Below are positions 11,972 through 23,870 of a stretch of DNA of 64,000 nt, in pieces (within the stretch, counting starts at the first letter, position 1; each line of letters starts with the position of its first letter). Origin of the DNA: Lineus longissimus (lineage: Eukaryota; Nemertea; Pilidiophora; Heteronemertea; Lineidae); assembly GCF_910592395.1 (NCBI RefSeq), contig NC_088310.1, positions 16,563,501-16,627,500 on the forward strand, read 5' to 3'. The notes beneath the pieces are model-generated. The model worked only from the letters and a program-made list of their open reading frames with translations. It was not told the origin of the DNA and ran no database searches. A program made the position numbers and the translations under genes.

Positions 11972-13315
11972 ATCAGATGAATAATTATGATATCAAATTT
12001 AAAACGTTGAAAATGTCCGTTCATAAGCAAATCTTCTGATAAGAAATGTAAAACCGAGGTTATCGTGAATAGTAGAATTCATTGTGCAGTTTGCCTCTCA
12101 ATCTTGTCACAATGATTTTGTGTGAAACCATATAATTTGGCATTATAGTGAAAGCTTTGATGATCTGCGATCGGATTCCTCATGACAGAGTTTGAATAAA
12201 GCCAGATGAGTGGGGCAATTTTCAGTTTGGAATAAGAGAGGGAAACGCATGCAGCTGGGAAAATGAGCGGGCAATTTTTCTGTTTGGAATATATAAGAGA
12301 GTAACTATCAGATGGGTTTTCATGAGTTCTGGTTTGTGGTCTTACAGTCCAAATCACAAATGACATTCATCCTGCTTCGCGTCATTGACGAGTTGCATGT
12401 CAATGACACACCAGTGACGCACATATCTCTTGATGTTTTGCTTATACTCTAAACTCACCGATGTAACACCGGTTCACTATCTCGGGGGCATGACCACCCC
12501 AAGCACAATGCGCCTTGAACAGGCCAAAGCCCCTTCATACCTGATTGGCTCAGGGATTATCTGCCTGTCATTCTGAACCCTTGTTGTGAAATCGACCAAA
12601 AAATGCCCAGGGCAATGACATGATGTCATGATCAGAAATGTTAGACAACTTGGTGTCGCCCCCTATTGGCTGTCACGATTGAACAATGTCGAATGGCATC
12701 AAACGACAAAAGGCATTATATCTATGGGGGGCTTGGCTTGCATATTCCAAAACGGTCTTAGATCGGTGAGTCTAGAGTACCTCCTGTTCTTATTTGTATT
12801 CAAAACACAAATGGGCTACTCGAGAAAGAAGACAATCTGGAGTCCCGACCTGAATATCATATCATTAAGTGTTATTTATCAGGGAACGCAATTTTTGGTG
12901 TAAACTCAGTTTTCTCAAAAAACCTGAGAAAAAGATGTATTACAATCATCACTATGCGTTTATTGTCATCTTCCCGTTAAATCCTAATCATTACTATGAC
13001 AAATGTTCTACTGGCCAAACTGCCAAAACCTCACCAGAATAGATGATGACCAATATAGATACCTTGGGGGAATATTAGTCAACCCGAAGTGTTGCCATAA
13101 GATGCCACGCAACCGACCAAACAGAAAAACACAACTTTCTCGCTGATAAAGTGGGCATAAATGTCCCACGACAAAGTTCGATATGAGAATGAATTGGTCT
13201 CTTGTGATAATAAATATAGAAGTTTTGGTGATTCACCATGGTCGCTAATGTAAGATAAGTTTTCTTGTCATGTTCGCCATTCTCTTGTCAGAACAGCTTG
13301 GTTGTTTATTGATAC
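11972..13315. other. No firm feature
   Basis: 12628-12768 (+) is open for 47 codons from an ATG up to a GTGAGT donor-like site, but it has no recognisable family and no linked exon. The remainder is unremarkable. Confidence 0.45.
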
Positions 13316-13494
13316 CTTTTTTTGAGCCACGTGGGTGAGTTCATCAGGTCTTTCCTGAAGTCTGGCGGTGTCCTGATCGCTGATGTCAACAATGGTCACA
13401 CACCCAAGCTGGTAGTACATCCGGACTAGCCCTGTCAATTCAATATCTGTCAATGGTTCCCATATTTGCGCACCATTGTATAAAGAAATTAAGA
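13316..13494 (-). CDS. Candidate internal exon, product unknown
   Basis: On the minus strand this 179-bp stretch reads 59 codons plus 2 leading bases without a stop. It ends exactly at AAAAAG|GTATCA, a usable donor, in phase 0. The upstream boundary GGGCAG is a weak acceptor with little pyrimidine tract. The peptide has a protein-like mix, with blocks such as LVRMYYQLGCVTIVDIS and ERPDELTHVAQKK, and is GC-richer than its flanks. No domain is recognised. It could be an internal exon of a minus-strand gene or an old pseudogene piece. In-frame stops lie just beyond the proposed acceptor, so it cannot extend without splicing. Confidence 0.35.
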
Positions 13495-13510
13495 CTGCCC
13501 ACCACGCCAA

Positions 13511-15453
13511 AATAGAGGTTCAATAAATCACCAATTATATGAGGATTGTATTTGTGTGGAGGTTATTTGTATGTTTGATGATTTCAGCAGTTGTTCCAGT
13601 CCCCATCAGTTGTTATCTTGGCTTCACCATGCCTTATGGCAGATGATGTGACGTACCAAAAATCATTGAGCCTTACTTCTGAAGAGACATGAGAGTTATG
13701 ACACTATATACCCTGGTTTCTGATTTGACCTAGTTTTCACTGTAACGTATAGGTAAAACTCTAAAAAAAGGAGGAAATGTATCACCTTTTAAAGAAATCG
13801 TTTTAAAATCTAAAAAAAGAAGACTTCTTACTTTCAAAAACTTCTTACAAGATTTCTTTAAAGGTGATTTCGTGTATAATGCCTTCAACTGGCTCCAATT
13901 TGAACATATGCACAAGGTGTGATGTCTTCAGCAACTTTCCATTGACGTGATTGACTTTTCTTCATATCAAACGAAAATTTAGTATTCCTGTAATTGTATC
14001 AATGCCAGCCTAGAGCATAATCAGTGGCAATTGTCTTTCATCACATCCAATTATTTTGCCTTCTTTGAAGTCTGCTGTTTACATAATGCTAGTTCTGAGT
14101 CAACCTTCTTTGTAAGAATTAAGTAGAAACAAGAAAACATGATCTTGAAAGATTAGTTAGCCTGTTTTCCAGGGAGTTATCAACGTCGACTAAAGTTCAG
14201 GGTAACTGTCTTTACATATTGGGTGTAGTTCTTAAATCGCTTTATTATATACCCTATGTGCATGGTGCGATCTGGCAGACCAGACATCGAAAAAACAAAA
14301 AAATATCCTAAAAAATTCATTTAAACTCCACCAAAATCAAGGCCAGTGTACAAAAGACCGACTTTTATAAGATAACACCATACTTGCCTCACCTGATATC
14401 ATTGCAGAGTGTACTTTGAGAAAGATTTGCGAAAGACTCACGAAAGAAATATCGCGTGGCTGAGAGTGCAGTCCGCCCCGGGCATGCAGTAATGATATCC
14501 AGACTGCACTAGAAATTTTCTCCTTCGGTCAGGACTCTGCATTGTTGAAATACGTTTCTCTTTTGAAACACTTTCATTGTTGCTATTTCTGAGGTCAAAA
14601 ACTTATTCCTCATATCGAGGATTTTGTGTGGTCGCAATGTCATGACATCGCCTTCAACTGAAAAATTACGTCATACTTGAAAACTTCATGTCACGAGAGT
14701 GTTTTTGGTAAAAAATTGACAAAAATCCCCTTTTATGATTCAGTGTGTTCGCGGCAAAAAATTGTGGTTTATGTTTTAGAGTTTAAATATGTTCACATCA
14801 AAGTTTGGGGTTTTTTTGGTAGCACTTTGCAAAGGTTGAGAAAAATAGTGCCGTTCATGGTTTACAGTTTATGACAACAACTTGCGAGGCAGCATTGTAT
14901 ATCTAAATACTTCTGTGGCTTTTTCATCAACGACAGTAATAAAAAAGCTAATGAAGAAACCTCAAGTTGAGGTTTTGTATCATTTGTGATCAAAATTCAA
15001 TCAATCTACCTGCGACCGTAAAGACCACTGCCCTGATGTCCCTCGAGCGAGGGTCTCGTGTAATTACATTGACCACGTTGACCAGCATGAGGCTTCCTGG
15101 TCTGGTGTGCGCACTTGTCGTGTGAAGGAATCGACTTCAAAGTTCTTTTCAAAGTCTTTCTGTTACTTCCTTGTCACCGATGATCATGGCGCTTTATTGC
15201 CTGGTGGCAACACTTAATTGGCTGTTCCAGGAAATTCCTAGGCTGCCGTCAGAGACATTGTTGCTTACTTACTGGCAGAGATTTTGCTTGAAGGAAACTT
15301 TATTACTGAGTGCAACTGTCAACCATGAAAGTTTTGCAATGCTAGCTAGGAGTTGATGAGTTTGCTCATTTTCTCTCGGCCATAGACTATGTGTAATTTT
15401 TTTTGCAGGCAAAATTAAATGGTTATGCATTGGAGTTGTAATTTTTGCGCTTT
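13511..15453. other. No recognised feature
   Basis: Long AT-rich stretch. Only chance frames of about 60 codons. No repeat found. Confidence 0.5.
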
Positions 15454-15750
15454 TTAACCCTTGGAGCCCAAGTTTCCACAGAAATACCACCCCAGAAAGC
15501 CTGAGTTTCTGGAGCAAAATGTTGTTTACATCACCTTTGACGCCTAAATACTGACAGTACTCACCCTGGAATACCTTATATGAAAATGATCAGCTACTGC
15601 AATACGTAACCAAAGTTGAATTTTGGAAACTCAGTTGCACAAAGTTGTAGTAAATGTTCTATGTGAAGGTTTTGGTGCATATAGTTGAAATCGGGCTAAC
15701 AGGGGTTTTTCTTTGGCGACTAAAGTCGAGATCGGGCTTCAAAGGGTTAA
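15454..15750. mobile_element. piggyBac-like MITE, ~297 bp
   Basis: TTAA at both ends with termini CCCTTGGAGCCC (left) and CCCTTTGAAGCCC (reverse complement of right). TTAACCCTTTG is typical of the piggyBac superfamily (Pokey-type ends). No transposase remnant inside. Confidence 0.65.
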
Positions 15751-16454
15751 GTTTGACGTTTGACACTGGCTGATCTGAGTGATCCAACCCCTAAATAAAT
15801 GTATCAGAGATAACAGTTGAAAAGTTCACCACTTTGTAGGCCTATACTAGTAAACTATCAAAAATTGCAGACTCCAGTGACCAAATGCGCTCCCAAGCCG
15901 CCCTTAAGTTTGATGGGAAACTTGACAATGTTGTTTCTTGGTACCCGGTCCGGCCCCAACAGTGGATAAATAACAAAACAATAGTTATAGGACATAACCA
16001 CACATTGTAATATTGACTTGGATATCTTTCCTTGACATGCTTGAGAAAAGTGTATCCAAGTAATTGATTTACTCATCTCTTTGTTCTATTATGCATTGCT
16101 CTTTGATATGATTTGCTTTTTGATGATGTTTGCACTAACAGACTATGACCATTCCAACATCAACATTCTGCATAAATGAGCATATTTGGCTAAGAGACAA
16201 AAAAAGCTTGTCTGAAGATCAATCGAAAAGACAATTCTTTGCAAAAAAAGCTCTCTTGGCACATGTAATATCATCTTCTCTGTAAACAATATTTTCTTTC
16301 TGAGAGATTATAAGGCATTTGGAAGACATTTGTGAAACATCAGCTAGTGTTCTCAGGTTCTTAGGATAAGAAATTGTTTGTTCTTTGATCACCGGAACAT
16401 TTCAGTTTCGAGTTTTTATCTTGCTTGTTTTCATATAGTTAGGAAGACATTATC
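15751..16454. other. No recognised feature
   Basis: A 72-codon minus-strand frame at 15858-16076 has a GC-rich tail but no splice acceptor. Nothing else seen. Confidence 0.45.
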
Positions 16455-16715
16455 TAAGGGTTGACCATACATGTAGGTACCACCACTCTGGCTAGAATTT
16501 GGCTAGAAATTTCTGGCCAAATCCTTAAACTATTAGAAGCCTAAAAAATAAAGCCATAATGCAAATTACAAGAGTAGAAGTCTGTTCTTTGTTTTCCAGG
16601 AAACAGCCTGCTAAGTTTTAAATGGGCATTCACTTCATTTGAAGGTGTTCTGATTGATTTAGGATTTCAAGTTCTAGCTAAACTGGTGGTGTCCATTGTC
16701 AACCATTAACTAAGT
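16455..16715. mobile_element. Foldback element, copy 1
   Basis: Two inverted arms of ~105 bp: 16455-16560 (AAGGGTTGACCAT, CACCAC, GGCTAGAAATTT) and 16610-16715 (GGATTTCAAGTTCTAGCTAA, GGTGGTG, TTGTCAACC). The loop is ~50 bp. The same pair of arms occurs at 63121-63343, and the right arm alone at 23735-23870. Confidence 0.6.
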
Positions 16716-16724
16716 CAAGTAAGA

Positions 16725-16970
16725 AAGGTCAGTGAGTGGTGCTCAAAGCACAGAGCTCATCACCAGGAGGTTGTGGCGTCATCACCACTCTTTCGTCTCT
16801 GTGTCTTTAAGCAAGACTACTATATTGCGCCGTCCTTCTAAAGAGACCTCAAAGAGAGGTTATTCGTACGTTGTGCCTATGCCAGGCTAGCAAATATCAG
16901 ACATGAGCTAGATGCCTCTACCTGTGCATGGCCAAAGGGGGGCCAAACCATCGTGACACGCAAGCAAAAT
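16725..16970 (+). mobile_element. Diverged SINE fragment
   Basis: Blocks GTCCTTCTAAAGAGAC, GAGGTTATTCGTAC, TGTGCCTATGCCAGGC and ATGAGCTAGATGCC match, in order, the body of the tRNA-derived SINE at 60402-60807. The promoter-box region is degenerate here. Confidence 0.45.
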
Positions 16971-18751
16971 GCACTTTATTTTTTGATGCACCTTTTCTGA
17001 TAACTTTCTCCATACAAGAACTTGGTGGACTTAGTACTTATTTGGCAGCATCTCGAGACAATTTCTGTGTTAGGCTGTTTGGCGGTGTAAACTATTCAGT
17101 TATGCAACTCTTTTAATTTTCAGCCTGATGGAGTTTGAAACAACTGCTGATGAGGCGATGCATGTAAATCAACATACATTTTGTGTAAAAACTTTATGTG
17201 CCAAGAAGATCAATAAGATGAAGTGTCCTTCCCAACACTTGACTATTATTCCATGTAATGGCTAATAGCATATCCACTTGAAACTCTTGAGAATTGAAAA
17301 GAAGTTGCTGCTTGTAGCCTATAGCATACTGCCTCATCCAATCAAGGTAATGGATAATGAAAGTCCCTTTTAAATGAAATGTACATTAGTTGCTTTGACA
17401 TATTTGATCTCATAACTAATATCCATTAGGTATCACCTTTGTCGATTAGATACCAGGATATCTACCATAAGATGGAGGGTGACTTTTATTGTGATTATCT
17501 GTCGTAGGTTACAAATGAACTTATGATGGTAATGATATGCATTTTTGAAAAATTGTACTTTGAACTGCACTTTTGAATGACAAAAGTCTTTCTAAAATCA
17601 CTTCACATGTCAGGCAACCATTCTCAAACAGCAGGTTGTTGGCAGTTTGGGTGACTAATCGCCTCTAAACTCCCCAATTTGACTATGCCCTTGAGATACC
17701 AGTGCATGGCTTGATCGGAGAGTTTGACGGAAGTAGCTAGATCGAGCTGCACTGAAACGTTGTGGCCAAATATACAGTATTTTACACATGTTAAAAACGT
17801 GCAATGTCTTGCTAAATCTAATCGATTGTCAACTTTGGTACATCAATTGACCGAGAAAATTGAAAATTCATCATTGAAATCAACAAGGAAATCCACAGAT
17901 GTGTCCTTTTTGCAGAAACCCATTTTATTTGTAGACACCTATTGGGCATCTGTACAAGTTGACCCAATTAAGGTCAATTGTGACCTAATTTTGACCTAGT
18001 TAACAAGTTTACAGAGGTCAAACTCTAAAAGTGTTATTGATAGTGCCATTTTGTCGTATCATTTCATCTACCACTAAATCTTTCCCATGGGGGGGGACAA
18101 TGTCTCCAGGACATCTCGTTAGAAATGACACGGATTATAGTCAGGGAGTGGTCAGGATCCCAGAAAAAAATGGTATATGAAACAGCAAGTGTCCAGGAAA
18201 TAATGCTCTTTCTGGTGTCAACCTTTCACAATCTGAAAAAACATTTGACGATTTTCATTTTACCCAAAAGCCTCTGCGGGGTGTATGTTTGTGTTGGGTC
18301 GAAAAACCTTTATAACTTTTTCAGAACCTCATAAACCTTTCATTTCTAAGAGTGTAGTGGTTAATACAGTTTAGTTTTGCCAAATAGACTTCATCAGCAG
18401 GCAACTTCACAACTGACTGAGCGAATAATGCTTTGGCTTCCTCCAACCATTTCATTATTCTGTTTCCGTTGACGGCAGCAGTGTCATTTTAGCCAACGTG
18501 ATCTAATTTCCTTGCCTGCTTCCGAAGCATAGAGCATTCTCAGTGGTCCTCACTGTGGAAACTAAATCAGGGAGCTCACAAACTTACTTAGGGCCAATAT
18601 TGACAATTCAATAGGAAAAGCAACCGGTTTAATGCTACAGTTGAGTGAAAAATTGCCCACGAAAAATATAAGGCAGGCTTTGCAACTCTTACAAAGAGCT
18701 ACAAATGGGGAAGTATGGGGTATGTAAATGTATTTTTATTTCAGGTGAATT
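16971..18751. other. No recognised feature
   Basis: Short chance frames only. A degenerate TTACAGAGGTCAAA at about 18010 may be a trace of a GTC-type unit. Confidence 0.5.
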
Positions 18752-19339
18752 TTTTGCTCACCAGAGGGGCGTCTGTACAACACCGCAGTGTCCGTCGTCG
18801 TCATCGTCTGATCTGATTCTTGACTTGGCCACCAGGGGGCCCAGAAGTGGAAACCTAGAATGTGTGATATCTCTCTTATGAGTGACTCGTTTTTGATAAA
18901 ATTTTTATGGTAGTTTCTCCCAGCAAGGATACATCACATATCATCCGGGTTTTTGATTTGACCTGCTTTTCAAGTTCACATAGGTCCAATTGAGTAAATT
19001 GGCAATTTGAGTGTAACTATGGCACGTTTCTTAACAGCAAAAGCTATGAATTTGAAATATGGTATACATGATTGTCATGTAACCTTGGACACTGAATTTT
19101 GATCTGATCTGATTCTCGACTTGCCCACCAGGAGGCCAAAACTAAAAAAGGGAAAAAGTGCAATATCTCGCTTATTTGTGACTTGTTTTCGATGATATTT
19201 TTGTGGTAGGTTCTCCAAGCAACGATACATCACATATCATACCAACTTTGGTTTGACCTACATACTATACATGTAGCATGTTTTTTAACTAGGATGAATT
19301 CCTAACCACCAAATATCTATACCGTGAGCACAATGAAAA
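18752..19339 (+). repeat. GTC/GGTGAGC dispersed element, copy 2
   Basis: Starts with TTTTTTGCTCACCAGAGG and a short GTCCGTCGTCGTC run. It continues with GGCCACCAGGGGGCC (CTCF-like, near 18827-18841), a degenerate AGTTCACATAGGTC, the GGCACGTTTCTTAAC anchor at about 19020, and GTGAGCACAATG at 19324-19335. A pogo-like MITE follows immediately at 19340. Confidence 0.75.
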
Positions 19340-19521
19340 TACAGTAGAAGCTCCCTTAGCGGACACCTCTCTACTAAGGACAACCTCTCTATTAAGGACA
19401 CTAGTTTTGGTCCCAAATTGGTTGTTTCCATTCAATTTGACCTCTCTTATAAGGACACCTCTCTATTAAGGACAGCACTTGTCAATCCCGAGGGTGTCTT
19501 TGATAGAGAGGTTCTACTGTA
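19340..19521 (-). mobile_element. TA-flanked pogo-like MITE, copy 2
   Basis: 182 bp, reversed relative to the other three copies. Left end TACAGTAGAAGCTCCCTTAG; right end GAGAGGTTCTACTGTA. It abuts the GTGAGCACAATGAAAA end of the GTC-type element, so it may mark a nested insertion. Confidence 0.8.
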
Positions 19522-19539
19522 TGTTAATCTATCTATTTT

Positions 19540-19840
19540 TCTGGCCCTTATACGTGACACCAGAGCTGTCTATCCCCTGCGAGGTGGATCAGATCTCCTG
19601 TTCTGTTTCCCATCCATTACATCGTCCATCCAAATCCTCCATGGTCGACCGTGTCTTCGGTTGACTTTTACTGTGCCCTTCAGGATGATGTTCCCAAGGG
19701 TCACGTTGGTTCTTGTCATGTGGTCAAACCACCTTTGCTTCCTCTTCTTGTAGCCGGAGTCAGCAGGCTGTAGTGGCGTCGAATGTGCTGAACAACCGGA
19801 GCTCTCTGACCTTGTTGTTGGTGGTATGAGAAATGTGTAG
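19540..19840 (-). pseudogene. LINE tail: reverse-transcriptase C-terminal fragment
   Basis: Minus-strand translation of about 19755-19580 gives KKRKQRWFDHM, then TLGNIILKGTVKV, then RRHGRPWRIWMDDV. This order (RW.DH, GTV, RRGRP.R.W.DD) is the usual carboxy-terminal tail of non-LTR endonuclease/reverse transcriptases, where WFGHV and RRGRPRKSW are typical. A preceding block NNKVRELRLFSTF lies in another frame, and a trailing DRQLWCH again needs a frame change, so at least two frameshifts are present. Only the last ~100 residues remain; no polymerase core is in the window. Clade (RTE, CR1 or Jockey-like) cannot be fixed. Confidence 0.6.
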
Positions 19841-20437
19841 TGACTGTTGAGAATTCTGCAGTAACAGTTAAGCTCGAAAGCATCGATACGTTTTTCTATC
19901 TATTGTATCTTTACTATCTAAATTAATAATATTTGTTATATGTTCATTGTAGCAATGACAATGGTGATGATGATGATGATGATGATGGTGATGGGATCGA
20001 CGCAAACAGCCAAACCTTACAACACCTCAGATGACAGAAAACGTGTTCAATGATAACGAGCCGATCTCCCAAATGACCAAACATTACACCCCCTCATGTT
20101 ACAGGAATCTTGTTTCTAGTAAAATAGCCTTATTGGAAATATCTGGCATTTGTCAGAATGAAGCATTCTATACATCACATTTCCAGTTGGGGAAATAGGA
20201 TTTGTCCTCTCAGGTTCACACTTTCTGATACTTGAAATCTCAATTTCACTGTGCTCTAGAAAAGTGAGCATCATATTCAAAGCTTCCGGGCCTGGTTGCT
20301 GGTAGTTAGCTCATAACATCACGCTGACGTGTGGTTGCATTGTGCATTGATGTACATGCAACAACATGTCAGCAATATGTTTTGAGGTAACATGCTTTCT
20401 AGCAGGCCGGGACCAGAAGATATGTGGTCTGAGGCAC
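19841..20437. other. (GAT)n microsatellite, otherwise nothing
   Basis: About 19961-19991 is a GAT/GGT trinucleotide run. The rest shows no feature. Confidence 0.55.
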
Positions 20438-20680
20438 TGTCCATTTACTGCATGGCAGGTATGAAATTTTTGTGCAGTGCTCAAACATTGTAAGGGCCTG
20501 CATGGCAGGTATGAAATTTTCATGATGCCTATTAATTTTGTTCAGGGCTTAAACTTTGTAAGAGTCTGCATGGGGGTATGAAATTTTCATGATGCCTATT
20601 AATTTTGTTCAGGGCTTAAACTTTGTAAGAGCCTGCATGGGGGTATGAAATTTTCATGATGCCTATTATTTTTGGGCAAC
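20438..20680 (+). repeat. ~72 bp tandem repeat, 3-4 units
   Basis: GCATGG(CA)GGGTATGAAATTTT then CATGATGCCTATTAATTTTG then CAGGGCTTAAACTTTGTAAGAG recur with ~70 bp spacing. The first unit is diverged and the last is truncated. Non-coding. Confidence 0.85.
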
Positions 20681-21647
20681 TTCCAGGTCACAAGCCAACT
20701 GCAAGATCAATAAAGTACAAGTCCATTACAGTGGGAAACGTCACAGTTTCTCATGTTTCACAGGTTCAGTTACAAATACCGAGCAGACATTGATATCAAT
20801 CCATGACGCCTGTAAAAACTGCTATTTCCGGCATATGGTTCCCGCTACATATGCAATCGAATTTGAAACTTTACCAATACTAAGAATACCAAGTTTCAGC
20901 AAAGTCGTATGCGTAATCGCTGCACCACGACATTTTGTATAACTGCATTTTATTTTCTATTTTCCGGGACCACCAGTAATAACGAACACCGTTCCCCTTA
21001 AACCAATCACCTACATGTGATAACTTGCATGTCATCTGTCAGCAAATATGGCAATGGTGGACTTGTCTTGAAGAATTTCTTCTTCCCCTCCAAGGGGTAG
21101 GTCATCCATCCAATCATTTGCCTGACTGGCCATTTCACTGGGCACTCAGGGTGGGCAGTGACCCGCACAATCTGCAGATGCAGTGGTCAGAACAGAAGTA
21201 GCCTTGGGCAGTGGCATGGATGACTCACATGGATAAGTCTTGGTCCCCTAGTTTGACCCTCCTTGCTTGACAAGCAAAAAACCTGAAAAGCTGGAGGTGC
21301 CATTATCTGTTTTTTTCCAAACATCTTTGCTCTGCTGTTCCTGCCCCTGCTGTATTTTTCTCATGCTTGGGATGCTGGTCAGAGTTTTAGCCATGGGCAA
21401 TCATTGAAAAGACCAGTCCTGGTCTCTGCTTAAGTCTATCCATTTAGAGCACACATTATTTTATCCATAATTTCCACCTGCATGGTGATAGTTATTCGGT
21501 TTTCGCGCCATTCACTTTCAAGGGAAAACTTATAAAAGCATGATCTTATTTTCTAGCATTCCTGATATGCTTGTCTTAGCTTGTTCATGTGTTGAAACTG
21601 AAATTGGTTTAAAAAGCATCACCATGCAATGTGCCACAATGTGCTTT
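20681..21647. other. No recognised feature
   Basis: No frames, arrays or inverted repeats stand out. Confidence 0.55.
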
Positions 21648-21815
21648 GAGCAGTTGGAGTAGTGCAGTGAAAACATTGACGCCTGTCACCACTGAACCCG
21701 GGATCGATTCCTGATCAGTCTTGGTATACATATATGATAGAGAGGGTGACTCTCCTCAACAGTGTAGCTTTCCTCTGGGTAGCCTGGTTTCTTCCTGCAG
21801 TACAATTCAACGTAA
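21648..21815 (+). mobile_element. tRNA-derived SINE fragment
   Basis: GGGATCGATTCCTG (21699-21712) resembles the RNA polymerase III B box GGTTCGANTCC, with a weak A-box-like TAGTGCAGTG ~45 bp upstream. The downstream TTTCCTCTGGGTAGCCTGG resembles the conserved 3' region of many marine SINEs. No tail is clear. Confidence 0.45.
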
Positions 21816-22011
21816 TAGTATAGGTTTCTTTAAAGGTTTACCTAACTTGTCTGCTGGAGCATGTTGAGTGGTGAAATGACATTCCACGCCATCAAAACGG
21901 CATCTAATTGTTGCATTCAAAATAATTTGGCAGAGATATTTTGATCACTCAGAGTACAGAGTATTAAACCCGGTGGTTGAAGAAGCATTTTACCAGATGC
22001 ACACAACTTAC

Positions 22012-22198
22012 TTTTTTGAGCACTCCAACATGTCCAACAACACTGTTTTCCAACATTATTAAAAAATGTCCTCCTTTCCCAGACACACCTGCTCCGGAGC
22101 TTGGAAGGCCTGCCTGAAAATTGACAAGCTTGGAAATTGATTCTCCAAGTTGAATTCTCACCAAATCTGACACTTCCTTGGTGGGCGCTGGAGCTTTG
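22012..22198 (-). CDS. Candidate internal exon, product unknown
   Basis: On the minus strand a 187-bp block begins after CTCAATGTAG. It reads one split-codon base plus 62 codons without a stop and ends in phase 0 at AAAAAA|GTAAGT, a consensus donor. The peptide is protein-like: KEVSDLVRIQLGESISKLV, then FQAGLPSSGAGVSGKGGHF, then LIMLENSVVGHVGVLKK. I do not recognise the family. A possible 34-bp upstream exon (about 22261-22294, ending CCCAAG|GTAAAT) would join in frame across a ~62-bp intron, which is short. The acceptor has only a modest pyrimidine tract. A real minus-strand gene is the best reading; no further partner exons were found. Confidence 0.45.
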
Positions 22199-23261
22199 CT
22201 ACATTGAGCCCTTTAAAATTTCAATTACCTATGAAAGGATATGTGAAGTGAGAATTTACCTTGGGCTCGCTTGCCATTCAAGAAAATGATTTCCTGTTCC
22301 AAATACCAATCAATATTTCACATATCCTAAATTTCAATCTTCATTCTTCAAATCATGTGTTCAAATTCATCTCGATGGCAATGAAGAAAAATTTAGGTGC
22401 AGGAAGTCCTTGGTTGTTGATTTACAGAGGGTAGTGATCCCTTGCTCTTGTTGTGATGATGTCACCAACAGAACTATCAATAGACAACTATAGTTGTGTT
22501 GGCAACATTCATTCGAATATTCAAGCCAATCATGCAGTCATGCCACAGGATAAAAACCATGTCAGTCTTAAATTGGTTTTTGATCCTGGAATCATAGTGA
22601 GGATTTTGTGCTTTCCCTGCCTTTCTGTTGCGCGTGGCTTGGTCATAGGAAAATTGGCAAACTGTGGACAGATGTTAATTGGTTAGTCATTGCTTGATAT
22701 GGTATAAATCAACAGGATTGCCTTTGCATTATAAATCATACCCACTTTAGCGAGATTTGTCTGAGATTTTGATGGGTAGGTTTTGCAGGAATCGGTAGTT
22801 TTCCTTTTATAGTTAGTTACACTACACAACACACAATTGAAAGAATTAAAAAACTTGTTATGGAAAGTTGTTGAATGATGGCAATACTTAAATAATATAC
22901 AGAAATTTGCTGTATTGCCAAGTTATCATTATATGGCAGGTGTCCATACCATTATGATTTTCAGATGCATTCTTTATGCACATATGAGCTTTTATCATCT
23001 TTAATCTAACATAATATAATCTGTAACTCTAAATGTTAAATAATTCCGAGAACTAAATAGATAAAGTCTTTGTTAATTCTTGATAATACTGATGACTCAG
23101 TTCCTTTTTGCACATCTGACATTTTGAGATGTACAAAACACGTTTACAGCTAATCTCTGCTTGGCATTCAACTTATGAATGTGACAAACACTCTGGTTTC
23201 AATCATTCCTACTCATGTTGACAAGAATCTCTCTCAGGATTACATGTAGCTTTTTGACAGT
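22199..23261. other. No firm feature
   Basis: Contains the possible micro-exon noted with 22012-22198. A 77-codon + strand frame at 22453-22686 has no family features. Confidence 0.45.
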
Positions 23262-23734
23262 TGATAAGGTAAAATGGGGGAAAGTGGTAATAGAAAACAA
23301 TAGAATGGAGCTAACTTTCCCCATTTGAGGTAAAATGGGGAAAGTGTGAAGTGAGAACAATAGAATGGGGCTAGCTTTCCCCATCAAGGTGAAATAAGGA
23401 AAATGGGGAAAGTGTGAATAGAGAACAATAGGATCGGGGTAGCTTTCCTAATTTAAGGTAAAATAAGGTAAAATAGGGAGAGTGTGAAAAGAGAACAATA
23501 GAATGGGGCTAGCATTCCCCATTTAAGGTAAAATAAGGAAAAATGGGGAAAGTGTGAATAGAGAACAATAGGATCGGGATAGCTTTCCTAATTTAAGGTA
23601 AAATAAGGAAAAATGGGGAAAGTGTGAATAGAGAACAATAGGATGGTGCTAGCTTTCCCCATTCGAGGTTAAATAAGGTAAATTGGGAGAGAGTGTGAAA
23701 GAGATAAGAGAACAATGCTGATTAAAACGGTGGG
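23262..23734 (+). repeat. ~65 bp tandem repeat, about 7 units
   Basis: Purine-rich units: AAGGTAAAATAAGGAAAAAT, GGGGAAAGTGTGAATAGAG, AACAATAGGAT, GGGGCTAGCTTTCCCCAT. Unit length is 56-73 bp through small indels. Two units starting near 23460 and 23580 are closely similar. Confidence 0.9.
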
Positions 23735-23870
23735 AATCTGTTCCCTGGAAAATGAAAACTGACTCCCACCCTTGAAATTGGCATTCACTTTATTTTGAAA
23801 GAGTTCTAATTGCTTTAGGATTTCAAGTTCAAGCCAATATGGTGGTGCCTATGGCCAACCCATAAAAAGC
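23735..23870 (+). mobile_element. Foldback element, right arm only
   Basis: ACTCCCACCCTTGAAATTGG, CATTCACTTTATTTTGAAAG, AGTTCTAATTGC and TATGGTGGTGCC match the right arm of 63246-63343 in order. No left arm is found, because the tandem array abuts it. Confidence 0.6.

Noticed and set aside
12628-12768. 47 codons ending at a GTGAGT donor
   Set aside because: Possible exon, but no acceptor or partner exon and no family signal.
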